Assembly: GCA_949358305.1 (NCBI GenBank)
Contig: OX442314.1
Span: forward strand, 17,229,060 to 17,293,059
Length of the DNA: 64,000 nucleotides
Source of the DNA: Strigamia acuminata
Taxonomy: Eukaryota; Arthropoda; Chilopoda; Geophilomorpha; Linotaeniidae
Direction of reading: 5' to 3'
Shown here piece by piece: positions 63,368 to 64,000 of this stretch. Numbering within the stretch: position 1 is the stretch's first letter; every line of letters begins with the position of its first letter. The position numbers and the translations under genes were made by a program. The notes under the pieces were generated by a model, which saw nothing but the letters and a program-made list of their open reading frames with translations, did not search any database and had not been told where the DNA came from.

Positions 63368-63384
63368 CAGGAAAAAATTTTCAT
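63367..63384 (-). promoter_or_regulatory. Five-codon upstream ORF whose stop overlaps the UBIAD1 start
   Basis: In the inferred leader exon (acceptor TTTTTAG ending near 63394) an ATG at 63384 opens the frame MKIFS and stops at TGA 63369-63367. The last base of that stop is the A of the UBIAD1 ATG (TGATG). Such stop-start overlaps favour reinitiation or translational control. Usage is inferred. Confidence 0.5.
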
Positions 63385-63392
63385 TATTCAAA

Positions 63393-64000
63393 TCTAAAAA
63401 TAAAAATGAGAGAAAATTTTATTGATCATTTTGAAAACGGTAAAAATGAATAAATGGGGGAATTAACGTAAAATAAATAAGAAAATAAATAGGTAAATAA
63501 AATAAATTGAAAAAAATATATATTGCTCGAACGGGTCGTCCTTTACTTTCATAATTACCTTCAATGGAACGAAAAGAAATGAAAAGAAAAGAAATCATTA
63601 CTCACCGCTAGAAAAAGAAATAATTTATAAATATTCTTCTCATTACGCTACATAGCCTACTTTTTTCATGACGTCATAACTGTGAAATTGACAATTTTAC
63701 GTTCCGCATAAAGATGTTTTAACGACTTTTTGTTATCATCTAATTATTAAATTAAAAATAAATAAAATTTAGAAATAATTTAAAATTATTTTCGTTATTT
63801 CAAATATATTTTTTAGACCAGTCAAAACATTTTAGTGGTAACCGATTTCCGGTTCCGTAACCCCAAGTTTTTTTTTAATCCCGTGTTTGTGATTTTGTTT
63901 ACGTTAGATTTCCTATTATCGATGTTGGTGGTTGGGTAGGAAGTTGAAGATTAGAAGCGATGAGTCGTGAGATTTTTACTCATATGTTTACAAACATAAA
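63393..64000 (-). promoter_or_regulatory. UBIAD1 5' leader intron and promoter
   Basis: A minus-strand donor (GCG|GTGAGTAATG, boundary at 63606/63605) can pair with the acceptor at about 63395-63394, giving a 211-base leader intron. Upstream, a full palindromic TGACGTCA (CRE/ATF site) lies at about 63669-63676. The remaining sequence to the window end is AT-rich with no recognised gene. Confidence 0.55.

Overview
This window comes from an animal nuclear genome and most likely from an arthropod. It has spliced genes with short GT-AG introns (often 50-80 bp), AT-rich spacers and no bacterial features. The arthropod call rests on a Pax3/7 protein whose short N-terminus resembles gooseberry/pairberry and on a miR-8-type microRNA. 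The strong retention of old gene linkages suggests a slowly rearranging lineage such as a myriapod, but the species is a guess.

Layout. 0.6-5.4 kb (-): vigilin, a 14-15 KH-domain RNA-binding protein in 16 coding exons. 5.4-10 kb: no protein gene, but a clear mir-8/mir-200 precursor at about 8.97-9.06 kb (+). 10.0-12.4 kb (+): a TTLL10-like tubulin ligase-family enzyme, interrupted by a one-base frameshift in a G run. 12.6-15.05 kb (-): SHP-2/corkscrew tyrosine phosphatase, convergent with TTLL10. 15.4-18.0 kb: repeats, including a 21-bp coding-like minisatellite next to a possible orphan coiled-coil gene fragment (-), and a 429-bp MITE with TA flanks. 18.0-19.0 kb (-): a decayed copy of the TFIIE-alpha gene. 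19.2-22.1 kb (+): NOC2L. 22.9-23.7 kb (+): CDC42. 24.8-30.4 kb (+): calsyntenin in 17 coding exons. 34.1-48.1 kb (+): Pax3/7 in 9 coding exons with large introns. 48.1-60.1 kb: 12 kb without recognisable genes, with GC-richer islands and a 30-bp minisatellite. 60.1-61.2 kb (-): triosephosphate isomerase. 62.3-63.4 kb (-): UBIAD1.

The genes do not form one pathway. They look like a fossil of an ancestral bilaterian chromosome segment. From general knowledge of the human map, mir-200b/200a/429, TTLL10, NOC2L, CLSTN1, UBIAD1, PAX7 and CDC42 all lie on 1p36, and PTPN6 (SHP-1), TPI1, mir-200c/141 and CLSTN3 lie together at 12p13.31. Here single orthologues of both sets sit within 64 kb, with mir-8 immediately upstream of TTLL10 on the same strand, as in human. 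This is the most striking observation in the window.

Exon boundaries were worked out by hand from splice sites, reading-frame continuity and remembered family alignments. Every joined model below keeps frame, except where a break is stated.
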